64,000 bases of DNA from Actinomycetospora soli (GTDB taxonomy: Bacteria; Actinomycetota; Actinomycetes; Mycobacteriales; Pseudonocardiaceae). Location of the stretch: assembly GCF_021026295.1 (NCBI RefSeq), contig NZ_JAJNDA010000004.1:368254-432253 (forward strand), read 5' to 3'. Both the position numbers and the translations under genes were made by a program. Below, piece after piece: positions 17,152 to 25,522 of the stretch; within the stretch, counting starts at the first letter, position 1; every line of letters begins with the position of its first letter. A model generated the notes under the pieces. That model had not been told where the DNA came from and did no database searches. It saw only the letters and a list, made by a program, of their open reading frames with translations.

Positions 17152-17573
17152 GCCTCGAACCCCTCCATCTGCGGGGTGGTCAGCGGCGAGATCACGCGGC
17201 TGGCGATCCTCCAGCCGTCCGTGGTCCGCCGGTAGGTGTCGACGTTGAGCGCCGCCGCCCTGATCGACGCCCCGCTCGTCGTGCGCCCCTCGGCGAGCAC
17301 GTAGTTGGTGCCGTGGGCGTGGTCGTCGTCGTCGAACTCGACGACGTGGTTGGTCATGACGTGGAACTGCTCGCTCATCGACGCCGCGTCCCGCTCGAAG
17401 AAGGCGAGCACCTGCTCGCGGCCCTCGTAGCGCTCGAGCCCGACGGCGCTCGCGTCCCACACCGCGTCGTCGGTGTAGGCGGAGATCGCCTCCTTCGGGT
17501 CCTGGCGGTCCAGTCCGCGGGCGTAGAGGTACGTGGCCTGGATGATCTCGGCACGGTCGTTCGCGTCCGGCAC
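17148..17573 (-). CDS. NTF2/SnoaL-like protein
   Basis: This 141-aa cone-fold protein has IIQATYLYARGLDRQD followed by AYTDDAVWDAS, the standard N-terminal layout of SnoaL-like 4 proteins, and a terminal strand GWRIASRVI. The GTG at 17573 is 11 bp from the end of the alcohol dehydrogenase gene, so it belongs to the same operon. It is a divergent relative of its overlapping partner at 16789. Enzymes of this shape often act on polycyclic or terpenoid ketones; this one is otherwise uncharacterised. Confidence 0.8.
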   Translation of the reverse strand: MPDANDRAEIIQATYLYARGLDRQDPKEAISAYTDDAVWDASAVGLERYEGREQVLAFFERDAASMSEQFHVMTNHVVEFDDDDHAHGTNYVLAEGRTTSGASIRAAALNVDTYRRTTDGWRIASRVISPLTTPQMEGFEA

Positions 17574-17584
17574 GGGTGCGCTCC

Positions 17585-18703
17585 TCAGTCGTAGACGATG
17601 ACGCCGCGGACGTTCTTGCCGTCGTGCATGTCGCGGAACGCCTGGTTGATGTCGTCGAGGGAGTAGGTGCGGGTGATGAGCTCGTCGAGCTTCAGTTCGC
17701 CGCGCAGGTAGAGGTCGGCGAGCAGCGGCACGTCGCGGCGCGCGACGGTGCTGCCGTAGAGCGAGCCCTGCAGGCGCTTGCCGGACATGGCGAAGGTGAA
17801 CAGGTCGAACGGCACGTCGCGCTGCAGCACGGGGGCGGCGCCGGTGAGGACCATGGTCCCGCCGCGGCGGGTCATCTCCTGGGCGGGGTTCATCAGGTCG
17901 CCGGTGACCACGCCGACGGTGATGATCACGCGGTCGGCGCCCTGCCCGTTCGTGAGCTCCGAGACGAGCGCGGCGGCCTCGTCGTAGTCCTTCGCGGTGT
18001 GGGTGGCCCCGAACTCGGTGGCGGTCTCGCGCTTGAACTCCGAGGGGTCGACCGCGACGACGTGGCGGGCGCCCTTGTGCTTCGCGCCCTGCACGGCGTT
18101 CATCCCGACCCCGCCGGTGCCGACCACCACGACGGTGTCGCCGAGCTCGATCTCGGCGGCGTAGACCGAGGAGCCCCAGCCGGTGGGGACGCCGCAGCCG
18201 ATCAGCGCGGCCTTGTCGAGGGGGACCTCGTCGGGAATCTTGATGACGGCGTCGAGCGGGGCGCAGACGTAGGGGGAGAACGTGCCGAGGTAGGACATGC
18301 ATCCGACGCCCTGCCCGCGGGCGTGGACGCGGTGGGTGCCGTCGGGGGCGAGCCCGGCGAGGACCCCGCCGCCGAGCTCGCACATGTTCGACTTCCCCTG
18401 CACGCACATGCGGCAGCGTCCGCAGGAGGGCAGGAACGACAGCACGACGTGGTCGCCGGGCTGCACGTAGGTGACCCCGGGGCCGACCTCCTCGACGACG
18501 CCGGCGCCCTCGTGGCCGCCCAGGACCGGGGACCAGGGCAGCGGGATGTCGCCGGTGTCGAGGTGGTCGTCGGAGTGGCAGATGCCCGAGGCGGCGAGCC
18601 TGATCAACGCCTCGTGCTCCTTCGGCGCGTCGATCTCGATCTCCTCGACGCTCCACCCCGAGCGGGTGCCGGGCTCCCAGAGCAGCGCTCCACGGGTCTT
18701 CAT
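17585..18703 (-). CDS. NDMA-dependent-type zinc alcohol dehydrogenase
   Basis: This 372-aa medium-chain dehydrogenase has catalytic zinc ligand Cys42 and the HE pair at 64-65, structural zinc cysteines 94, 97, 100 and 108, and the NAD motif GTGGVG (195-200). The overall sequence fits the NDMA-dependent group, nicotinoproteins that keep NAD bound and hand electrons to an external acceptor, in actinomycetes probably mycofactocin. ATG 18703 follows the SDR gene by 62 bp. With the two mycofactocin-type SDRs it makes three alcohol oxidases in the cluster. It likely oxidises a primary or secondary alcohol produced by a P450. Confidence 0.88.
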   Translation of the reverse strand: MKTRGALLWEPGTRSGWSVEEIEIDAPKEHEALIRLAASGICHSDDHLDTGDIPLPWSPVLGGHEGAGVVEEVGPGVTYVQPGDHVVLSFLPSCGRCRMCVQGKSNMCELGGGVLAGLAPDGTHRVHARGQGVGCMSYLGTFSPYVCAPLDAVIKIPDEVPLDKAALIGCGVPTGWGSSVYAAEIELGDTVVVVGTGGVGMNAVQGAKHKGARHVVAVDPSEFKRETATEFGATHTAKDYDEAAALVSELTNGQGADRVIITVGVVTGDLMNPAQEMTRRGGTMVLTGAAPVLQRDVPFDLFTFAMSGKRLQGSLYGSTVARRDVPLLADLYLRGELKLDELITRTYSLDDINQAFRDMHDGKNVRGVIVYD

Positions 18704-18765
18704 CGGGTCCACCAATCGGTTGTCAGGTGTGCGGGTGCGCGACGACCGCGCGGGCGGCGGCGGGG

Positions 18766-19605
18766 CTACTTGACGGCGGCGCCGGCGTCCACCGGCAGCG
18801 TCGCGCCGGTGACGTAGCGGGCCTCGTCGGAGGCGAGGAAGAGCACGGCGTTCGAGACGTCGACGGGGTCGATCCAGGGCACCTCGAGCGCGTTCAGCGA
18901 GGTGAACCCGGCGATGGCCTTGTCCTGCGTGGGCTCGGGGTCGCCGGGCGCGAACATCCCCCACGTGCCGGGGTTCTGGATCATGTGCGTGTCGACGTTC
19001 GTCGGGTGCACCGTGTTGACCCGGATGCGGTGGGGCGCGAGCTCGTTGGCGAGCGTGCGCATCAGCCCGACGATGCCGTGCTTGGCCGAGACGTAGTGCC
19101 CCACCTGCTGGATGCCTTTGAAGCCGCCGATGGAGGAGATGAACACGAGGCAGCCGCCACGGTCGGCCGCGATCAGGTGCGGGATCGCCGCCTTCGCGGT
19201 GTGCCAGACCCCGGTGAGGTTGACGTCGAGCATGTCCTGCCACGTCGTCTCGTCGAGTTCCCACGCCCGGCCGTAGCTCGCGATGCCGGCGTTGGCGACG
19301 ACGGTGTCGAGCCCGCCGAGCTCCGCGATCCCGTCGGCGACGGCGGCGTCGAGCGCCCCCTGGTCCCGCACGTCGGCCTGCCGGGCGACGACGCGCCGCC
19401 CGGTCTTCTCCACCTCGGCGACGGTCTCGTCCAGGTCCTCCGGCGTGGCCGGCGGGTACTTGCCGGTGACGGTGTCGATCCCCGCGCAGGAGTCGACGGC
19501 GATGATGTCCGCGCCCTCCTCGGCGAGGCGCACCGCGTGGCTGCGGCCCTGCCCGCGCGCCGCCCCGGTGATCAGTACGACCTTGCCCTGCATGCGTCCG
19601 CTCAC
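18766..19605 (-). CDS. Mycofactocin-coupled SDR dehydrogenase
   Basis: This 279-aa SDR has TGAARGQG at 13-20, NAG at 105-107, Ser158, Tyr171 and Lys175. Like the SDR at 4042 it carries the GARGQGRSHAVRLA signature and a lid insert (about residues 40-58) of the mycofactocin-coupled carveol-dehydrogenase type. GTG 19605 follows GGGAGCG; an ATG four codons later is possible. The gene sits between a CoA ligase and the zinc alcohol dehydrogenase. The two SDRs align over their full length and may handle successive alcohols of one pathway. Confidence 0.88.
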   Translation of the reverse strand: MSGRMQGKVVLITGAARGQGRSHAVRLAEEGADIIAVDSCAGIDTVTGKYPPATPEDLDETVAEVEKTGRRVVARQADVRDQGALDAAVADGIAELGGLDTVVANAGIASYGRAWELDETTWQDMLDVNLTGVWHTAKAAIPHLIAADRGGCLVFISSIGGFKGIQQVGHYVSAKHGIVGLMRTLANELAPHRIRVNTVHPTNVDTHMIQNPGTWGMFAPGDPEPTQDKAIAGFTSLNALEVPWIDPVDVSNAVLFLASDEARYVTGATLPVDAGAAVK

Positions 19606-19619
19606 GGGTCCGCTCCCTG

Positions 19620-21191
19620 CTACACCGTGCGCGCCCGGTCGCCCCAGTACGGGGCGCGCAGGTCGCGCTTGAGGATCTTGCCCGTCGGCGCCTTCGGGAG
19701 TTCCGCCACGAACTCCACCGACCGGGGCTTCTGGTAGGAGGCGAGGTGCGCGCGGGCGGTGTCGACGATGTCGGCCTCGCTCGCCGTCGTGTCGGGCTTG
19801 AGGACGACGAACGCCTTGACGCTCTCACCCCACTCGTCGTCGGGCACGCCGATGACCGCGCACTCCAGCACCGCGGGGTGGTGGGCGACGGCCTCCTCGA
19901 CCTGCACCGAGTAGATGTTCTCGCCGCCCGAGATGATCATGTCCTTGGCGCGGTCGACGATGAAGACGTAGCGCTCGGCGTCCCAGGTGGCCAGGTCGCC
20001 GGTCCACATCCAGCCGTCGCGCAGGGTGTCCGCGGTGAGGTCGGGACGGTTCCAGTAGCCCGCCATGTTGGCCTCGGACCGCACGACGATCTGCCCGACC
20101 GTGGCCCCGTCGGTGGGCACGGGGACGCCGTCGGGGTCGACGACGCGCACCGACGTCACGAACCCCTCGCGCCCGCAGGACTGCAGCCGTTCGGGGTGCA
20201 CGCCGTTGACCGCGGCGTGGTGGTCCTCCTGGGCGAGGAAGCACATCGTCGTGCCCTCGGTCTGCCCATAACCCTGGATGAGGGTGCAGGGGAAGGCCTG
20301 CAGCGCGTTCTTCACCACCGCGGAGGGCATCGGGCCGCCGCCGTACTGGATGTTGCGCAGGCTCGCGATGTCGTAGCCGTCGAACCCGGGGACGGCCATC
20401 ATCCAGTTGAGCATCGTGGTGATGCCGAGGAACGCCGAGACCCGTTCCGCCTCGATGATCTCGAGCGAGCGGCGGGCCTCGAAGTTCATGAGCACCAGCG
20501 GGCAGCCGTGGCGCATGTAGTTCATCGAGAGCACGACCGGGATGTGGTACATCTGCCCGGTCAGCATGTAGACGTCGGTGGGGACGATGCGCTCGGCGAC
20601 GGTCTGGTTCAGCATGCCGAACGAGGCGCTGCGGTGGGTGTGCAGCGCGCCCTTCGAGGCCCCGGTCGTCCCGCCGGTGTAGAGGATGAAGAACGGGTCG
20701 TCGTCGCCGACGGCGGCCGAGTCGGCCGGCTCGTCGGTCGGGGACGCCGCCAGCAGGTCCTCGTAACTGCCATCGGAGCCGGGGCCGTACCCGAGCCAGT
20801 GCTCGACGTCGACGAGCGCGCCGAGCTCGCGGCCGGTCTCCGCCCACTCCCCCGCCACGACGATCGCCCGTGGCGCGCCGTCCGCGACGATCCGCGCCAG
20901 CTCGCCCACGCCGAGGCGCCAGTTCAAGGGCTGCACGACGAGGCCCGCGCGGCCGGCCGCGTAGTAGATCTCCTGGAACTCGGTGGAGTTCTTCGCGAGC
21001 ACCGCGACGCGGTCGCCCCGCTGCAGCGCCAGCCCGTCGGGGCGCCGCCCGCGCAGGCCGTTGGCGAGCCGGCGGACCCGCTCGTCGAGGTCCCGCCAGG
21101 TGGTCCGGGAGCCGATCGTGGTGTCGACGACGGCGTCGGCGTGCGGCGTCAGCGCCGCCCACTTCTCCGGTATGCGACCGATGTTGACCAT
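19620..21191 (-). CDS. Acyl-CoA ligase (AMP-forming), third type
   Basis: This 523-aa ANL ligase has a phosphate loop YTGGTTGASKG at 171-181, a QGYGQTEG motif in the middle and a C-terminal PKAPTGKILKRDLR with the catalytic Lys near 509. It is clearly different from the paralogue pair at 5696 and 15251; the IPEKWAALTPHADAVVD start and the GQMYHIP pocket resemble steroid or branched-acid ligases in actinomycetes. ATG 21191 is 12 bp after the NTF2-fold stop. It probably activates a separate acid, such as the initial ring-opened product. Confidence 0.9.
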   Translation of the reverse strand: MVNIGRIPEKWAALTPHADAVVDTTIGSRTTWRDLDERVRRLANGLRGRRPDGLALQRGDRVAVLAKNSTEFQEIYYAAGRAGLVVQPLNWRLGVGELARIVADGAPRAIVVAGEWAETGRELGALVDVEHWLGYGPGSDGSYEDLLAASPTDEPADSAAVGDDDPFFILYTGGTTGASKGALHTHRSASFGMLNQTVAERIVPTDVYMLTGQMYHIPVVLSMNYMRHGCPLVLMNFEARRSLEIIEAERVSAFLGITTMLNWMMAVPGFDGYDIASLRNIQYGGGPMPSAVVKNALQAFPCTLIQGYGQTEGTTMCFLAQEDHHAAVNGVHPERLQSCGREGFVTSVRVVDPDGVPVPTDGATVGQIVVRSEANMAGYWNRPDLTADTLRDGWMWTGDLATWDAERYVFIVDRAKDMIISGGENIYSVQVEEAVAHHPAVLECAVIGVPDDEWGESVKAFVVLKPDTTASEADIVDTARAHLASYQKPRSVEFVAELPKAPTGKILKRDLRAPYWGDRARTV

Positions 21192-21203
21192 CTCGGACCG
21201 ACC

Positions 21204-21614
21204 TCAGTAGGGCAGGTCGAGGTAGACGTACCGGTCGGCGATCAACCACGCACCGTCGCGGCGGACCAGCTCGTCGCGGTACCAGCCGCTGGACAGCACC
21301 CGGATCGCGCCGGCCTCGATCGAGAGCAGCGTCAGGTTCGTGACCACGGTGGCCGCGTCCTCGGTCTCCTTGTCGACCCAGAGGTTGGACAGGTTGTGGC
21401 GGCGCTGGTCGGTCTGGGCCGCCATCGAGTCCGCGTGCAGGGCGCGGATCGCGTCCCGGCCCTCGAACGGTCCGACGAGGTCGCCCTCCCGACCGATCCG
21501 CAGGCTCATCCGGGCGTCGTCGGTGAAACAGCGGGCGATCAGGTCGGGATCGGCCTCGTCGTAGCCCCACGAGGCACGGCCGAGCAGGTTCTCGAACTCG
21601 TCGCGGGCGGTCAC
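21204..21614 (-). CDS. NTF2/SnoaL-like protein (ring-hydroxylating-dioxygenase-beta-like)
   Basis: This 136-aa cone-fold protein begins FENLLGRASWGYDEADPDLIARCFTDDA and ends WLIADRYVYLDLPY. The last strand and the tryptophan-rich start resemble SnoaL-like 4 and the small beta subunits of ring hydroxylases, but no alpha subunit is present. The GTG at 21614 overlaps the P450 stop by 4 bp, so it is made with that P450 at the head of the operon starting at 22834. Confidence 0.78.
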   Translation of the reverse strand: MTARDEFENLLGRASWGYDEADPDLIARCFTDDARMSLRIGREGDLVGPFEGRDAIRALHADSMAAQTDQRRHNLSNLWVDKETEDAATVVTNLTLLSIEAGAIRVLSSGWYRDELVRRDGAWLIADRYVYLDLPY

Positions 21615-22834
21615 GAGGTGCCTCCGGTGGGGGTGAAGTCGAGCAGCAGGCGGGCGGGGGCGCGGGTGAACACCCCGGTCTCCGGCGGGGGCGTCCCCTC
21701 GGCGAACCGGATGTCGTCCATGGCGTCGAGCAGGTCGTTGATCCCGACGTCGAGCTCGAAGCGGGAGAGCAGGGCGCCGACGCAGAAGTGGCGCCCGAGG
21801 CAGAAGGCGAGGTGGTCGGCCGCGGCGGTGAAGGCGGCGTCGCCGAGCCCGGGCCGGGTCACGTCGAACGCGTCGGGCCGGTCGACGTGCCGCTCGTCGC
21901 GGTTCGCCGCCCCGATCAGGCAGGTGACGGTGGAGCCCGCCGGGATCGTGCCGCCGGAGAGCTCCACGTCCTCGGAGGGCTGCCGCATGATCATGTGGAC
22001 CGGAGGGCTGAAGCGCAGCGTCTCCGCGAACGCCGCGTCGATCAGCGACCGGTCCGCGCGCACGGCCGCCATCTGGTCGGGGTGGGCGACGAGGTTGCGC
22101 ATCACGCTGGCGATGGCCTTGTCGGTGGTCTCGCCGCCGGCGGTGAGCAGGAGGCTGCAGAACGCCTTGATCTCCTCGTCGGTCATCGAGGAGCCGTCGA
22201 TCTCGGCGGCGCAGAGCACCGAGAGCAGGTCGTCGCCCGGCGCGGCCCGGCGCTCGCGGATCCGGGGGATCATGTAGGCCTCGAACTCGGCCTTCGTGCG
22301 CAGCCCCTCGGCCGCCACCGCCTCGTCGCCGGCGAGGTTCCCGAGGAACCCCATGATCGACGTGTACCAGGCGTGGAACCGGTCGTGGTCGGTGCGCGGC
22401 AGCCCGAGCATGTCGACGATGACGTTGATCGGGAAACGGGTGGCGTAGGCGTCGACGAGATCGACGTGACCCGTCGTCGCGAAGGCCTCGACGAGCTCCC
22501 GGGAGTTGCGGCGGATCGTGGGCCCGAACCGCTCGGTCAGCTCCCGGCCGCGGAAGGCCGGGGCGACCAGGGCGCGGTGCGTGGCGTGCTCGCGGCCCTC
22601 CATCTGCAGGATCGTGCGGCCGTGCACGGGCTCGAGCTGCCACGCGTAGTTCTCGCTGGTGAAGGCCGGGTCGCGGAACGCCCGCCGCACGTCGTCGTAC
22701 CGGCTGATGACGTAGGTGTTCATCGCCTCGTGGAAGTGCAGCGGGAACTCGTCCCGGAGCACGCGGTAGGCCGGGTACGGGTCCCGGGCGAACTCCGCGG
22801 AGAGGATGTCCGGCGGATCGAGCGTGGCCGTCAT
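21611..22834 (-). CDS. Cytochrome P450 (bacterial class I)
   Basis: This 407-aa soluble P450 has AGGETT in the I helix (232-237), ETLR at 271-274 and the haem loop FCLGRHFCVG with axial Cys351. It is the first gene of a minus-strand operon through to the TetR gene. It is transcribed from the divergent region shared with the FAD protein at 23022. An operator copy sits 41 nt upstream of its ATG. As the promoter-proximal oxygenase it is a good candidate for the initial hydroxylation. Redox partners are not encoded nearby. Confidence 0.93.
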   Translation of the reverse strand: MTATLDPPDILSAEFARDPYPAYRVLRDEFPLHFHEAMNTYVISRYDDVRRAFRDPAFTSENYAWQLEPVHGRTILQMEGREHATHRALVAPAFRGRELTERFGPTIRRNSRELVEAFATTGHVDLVDAYATRFPINVIVDMLGLPRTDHDRFHAWYTSIMGFLGNLAGDEAVAAEGLRTKAEFEAYMIPRIRERRAAPGDDLLSVLCAAEIDGSSMTDEEIKAFCSLLLTAGGETTDKAIASVMRNLVAHPDQMAAVRADRSLIDAAFAETLRFSPPVHMIMRQPSEDVELSGGTIPAGSTVTCLIGAANRDERHVDRPDAFDVTRPGLGDAAFTAAADHLAFCLGRHFCVGALLSRFELDVGINDLLDAMDDIRFAEGTPPPETGVFTRAPARLLLDFTPTGGTS

Positions 22835-22875
22835 GTCGCCCCCGACCTGCGACGACAGCACCGACGTCGCGTTGT

Positions 22876-22894
22876 CTACCGATCGTTTGGTACT
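22876..22894. promoter_or_regulatory. TetR-type operator, copy 4
   Basis: CTACCGATCGTTTGGTACT is identical over 19 bases to the minus-strand reading of copy 1 at 3985-4003. It lies 41 nt upstream of the P450 start. On the minus strand a TAGTCT just upstream could be the -10, so binding would cover the transcription start. Confidence 0.78.
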
Positions 22895-22992
22895 GGGCGA
22901 GACTAGCATCACACCGAGGGCCGTCAAGCGTCCCGACGGCCGCCGCAGGGGCGTCGCTTGACCGGCCGGACGCGGCTTGCGAAGCTTTCTCG

Positions 22993-23006
22993 AACGGTCG
23001 TTTGGT
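22993..23006. promoter_or_regulatory. TetR-type operator, copy 5
   Basis: AACGGTCGTTTGGT followed by AGAC matches the right arm of the other copies exactly and the left arm less well. It ends 15 nt before the GTG of the FAD protein and just ahead of its GAGGAGG Shine-Dalgarno. With copy 4 it flanks the 187-bp divergent promoter region, the only pair of sites in one gap. Confidence 0.7.
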
Positions 23007-23021
23007 AGACGAGGAGGCGCG

Positions 23022-24413
23022 GTGACGAAGTACGACGTCGTGGTCGTCGGGGCCGGCGCCGCGGGCCTGACCGCCGCCAGCCTGCTGGCGGTCGAGGGCA
23101 AGCGGGTGTGCCTGCTGGAGCGTTCGCCGTACCTGGGCGGCCGCGGGATGGCCGTGCCCGACGAGGGCTTCACGGTCAACGTCGGCGGCCACCTCGTCGA
23201 GGACCCGGGGTCGGGGCTGACCAAGGTCTTCGAGCACGTGGGGAAGACGCTGCAGCACGGCGAGGTCTCCGCCGAGATGCCGGTCTGGGACCACGAGCGG
23301 AACCGCTGGGGCTCGATCCGCGACCGCTACGCGGGGAGCAAGGGCGAGCTGAAGAAGGTCATCAAGGCCCTGCTCGCGACCGAGTGGGACGAGCTCGACC
23401 AGTGGGACGACCGGCCGCTGCGCCAGTGGCTGCACCAGCACACCGACGACCAGGGCGTCATCGACCTCTTCGAGTTCATCACCGTGCTCGAGTGCATGAC
23501 CGACAACTGGTGGGACCACTCCGCCAGCGACAACCTCTTCCCCCGCAAGATGCACTTCACCGAACGCAACACCGCGGCCTACTCGTGCTGGCCGGGCCAG
23601 GGCTGGGACGGCATGTGGGCCGACCTCGCCGACGCGTTCACGGCGGCCGGCGGCGACCTCCGGCTCTCCACGCCCGTGGAACGCGTCGTCATCGAGGACG
23701 GCGTGACGAAGGGCGTGGCGATCGCCCGGCAGCCCCGGGTCCTGCCCAACGAGTTCTTCGAGGAGGAGATCCTCGAGGCCGACCACGTCATCTGCACCCT
23801 GCCGGTCTGGCACGTGCTCGACGTCGTCGACGAGGGCGACCTGCCCGACTGGTACGCCGAGCAGATCAAGTTCCTCGCCCAGGACAAGTTCCGCATCGCC
23901 TGGCTCGGGCTCTACCTGGCGACCGAGGAGCCCGTGCACCAGTACGACCCACGGGAACTCTCGACCTGGTTGAAGACCCCGAACACCGAGCTCGGCGGCT
24001 TCATGTTCAACCAGACCGCGATGGACCCGACGTGCTCGCCCGAGGGCACCCACCTGCACGTGATGGGTGGCGTGTTCCCCGGGGAGAAGGGCCGGGACCG
24101 GGCCTGGCTGCGCCGCGAGATGGAGCGCTTCGAGGCGGACGTCGTGACCATGTGGCCCGGCTTCGCGAAGACGGTCTGGCGCCGCCGCCACCTCGTCTTC
24201 GAGCCCAGCTTCGGCGTCATCCAGAAGCCCGGGCTGGTCGGGCGCTACCGGCCGCACTGGAAGCCCCCGCGGCCCGAGGGTCTGTGGTTCGCCGGCGAGA
24301 CGTTCCGCAGTCGCGGGGTCGGCACCGACCGCGCCGCCCGGGCCGCGCTCACCGTCGTCGAGGAGTACCTCGGGCGGCGCCTCGCGACCTTCGGCGACGG
24401 GTGGCGGTACTAG
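23022..24413 (+). CDS. Phytoene-desaturase-like FAD-dependent oxidoreductase
   Basis: This 463-aa protein has an N-terminal FAD fold with VVVGAGAAGLTAASLLA (residues about 6-22), then LGGRGM, the usual phytoene desaturase/amine oxidase opening. A C-terminal GLWFAGETFRSRGVGTDRAARAAL forms the second FAD contact. The GTG at 23022 has a strong GAGGAGG Shine-Dalgarno; the longer frame from 22977 would cover operator copy 5. Relatives desaturate or isomerise isoprenoids and steroids. No carotenoid genes are near, so here it probably acts on the catabolic substrate. It leads the plus-strand operon to 27445. Confidence 0.87.
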   Translation: MTKYDVVVVGAGAAGLTAASLLAVEGKRVCLLERSPYLGGRGMAVPDEGFTVNVGGHLVEDPGSGLTKVFEHVGKTLQHGEVSAEMPVWDHERNRWGSIRDRYAGSKGELKKVIKALLATEWDELDQWDDRPLRQWLHQHTDDQGVIDLFEFITVLECMTDNWWDHSASDNLFPRKMHFTERNTAAYSCWPGQGWDGMWADLADAFTAAGGDLRLSTPVERVVIEDGVTKGVAIARQPRVLPNEFFEEEILEADHVICTLPVWHVLDVVDEGDLPDWYAEQIKFLAQDKFRIAWLGLYLATEEPVHQYDPRELSTWLKTPNTELGGFMFNQTAMDPTCSPEGTHLHVMGGVFPGEKGRDRAWLRREMERFEADVVTMWPGFAKTVWRRRHLVFEPSFGVIQKPGLVGRYRPHWKPPRPEGLWFAGETFRSRGVGTDRAARAALTVVEEYLGRRLATFGDGWRY

Positions 24414-24415
24414 CC

Positions 24416-25522
24416 ATGGGGATCGAGCTGGGGGTGCCGGGCCAGATCATGCCGCCCGCCTCCGCGGCGGTGAAGTTCGCGAAGCGCAGCGAGGACGAGG
24501 GGTTCGACGCCGTCTGGTGGCCCGACCACCTCATGGGCTGGCACCCCGACTCGATGTGGACGCCCGACCTCACCCCGCTCGCCGACGTGCAGCCGAACCC
24601 GCACGTCTACTTCGACCCCGCCGTCATGATGGGCGTGGTCGGCGCCGCGACCGAGCGCATCCGCGTCGGCGTCTGCGTCACCGACCTCATCCGCCGCAAC
24701 CCGGCGATGGCGGCCCAGACCGCACTGACGCTCGACCACGTCACCGGCGGCCGCGCGATCATCGGGCTCGGCAGCGGCGAGCAGCTCAACGCGACGCCCT
24801 ACGGCATGCCGTTCGACACCCCGGTGGCCCGGCTCGACGAGGGCATCGACGTGATGCGCCTGCTCATGACCGCCGACGGCCCCGTCGACTTCGACGGCCG
24901 GTTCCACCACCTCGACCGGGCCGTCCTCGGCCTGATGCCGTTCGGGGAGCGCCCGCCGGAGATCTGGACCGCCGCGCACGGTCCGCGGATGCTGCGGCTG
25001 ACCGGCCGGAAGGCCGACGGGTGGCTCCCGACGAAGCTCGGGCCGGCCGAGTACGGCGCGGCGCTCGGGACGATCCGGCAGTCCGCCGAGCAGGCCGACC
25101 GCGACCCGGACGGGATCACGCCGGGCATGCTGGGCTACGTCCTCATGGGGCCCGACGCCGAGACGGTGCAGCGGCTCACCGAGGCCCCGCTGGTGCGGGC
25201 GCTGTGCGTGCTGCTGCCGGCCCAGGTGTTCCGCGACCTCGGCGTCGAGGGGCCCTACCCCGACGGCAGCGGGTTCCACGACTTCATCCCGACCGCCATC
25301 GACCGCGCCGAGTCGCTGCGGATCATCGACGCGATCCCACCCGACGTCGTGCGGCACTACGCGTTCTGCGGGACGCCGGCCGAGGTGGCCGAGCAGGTCG
25401 AGGAGTACGTGGAGCAGGGGCTGCGCCACCTCGTGATGTGGAACATCACCGCGTTCGGCGACCCCTCGTTGGCGCGGTGGTCGTTCTCCGCCATGTCCGA
25501 GCTGCGGAAGCGGCTCGGATGA
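24416..25522 (+). CDS. LLM-class F420-type oxidoreductase
   Basis: This 368-aa luciferase-fold protein begins MGIELGVPGQIMPP. It has FDAVWWPDHLMGWHPDS near residue 30 and LDHVTGGRAIIGLGSGE near 105, as in the long F420-dependent class common in mycobacteria. The ATG is two bases after the stop of the FAD protein, so they are co-expressed. A WWPDH signature near the pocket suggests F420 rather than FMN, by resemblance only. It could reduce or oxidise a ketone/alcohol of the pathway. Confidence 0.88.
   Translation: MGIELGVPGQIMPPASAAVKFAKRSEDEGFDAVWWPDHLMGWHPDSMWTPDLTPLADVQPNPHVYFDPAVMMGVVGAATERIRVGVCVTDLIRRNPAMAAQTALTLDHVTGGRAIIGLGSGEQLNATPYGMPFDTPVARLDEGIDVMRLLMTADGPVDFDGRFHHLDRAVLGLMPFGERPPEIWTAAHGPRMLRLTGRKADGWLPTKLGPAEYGAALGTIRQSAEQADRDPDGITPGMLGYVLMGPDAETVQRLTEAPLVRALCVLLPAQVFRDLGVEGPYPDGSGFHDFIPTAIDRAESLRIIDAIPPDVVRHYAFCGTPAEVAEQVEEYVEQGLRHLVMWNITAFGDPSLARWSFSAMSELRKRLG

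Noticed and set aside
18711..18721. A possible sixth TetR operator (ACCAATCGGTT) upstream of the zinc alcohol dehydrogenase
   Set aside because: The spacing between the half sites is about three bases shorter than in the other copies and only the ends match. It may be a decayed site, but I would not count it.
22977..23021. Upstream extension of the phytoene-desaturase-like protein
   Set aside because: It would translate operator copy 5 and has no Shine-Dalgarno; the GTG at 23022 has a strong one and starts at the FAD fold.
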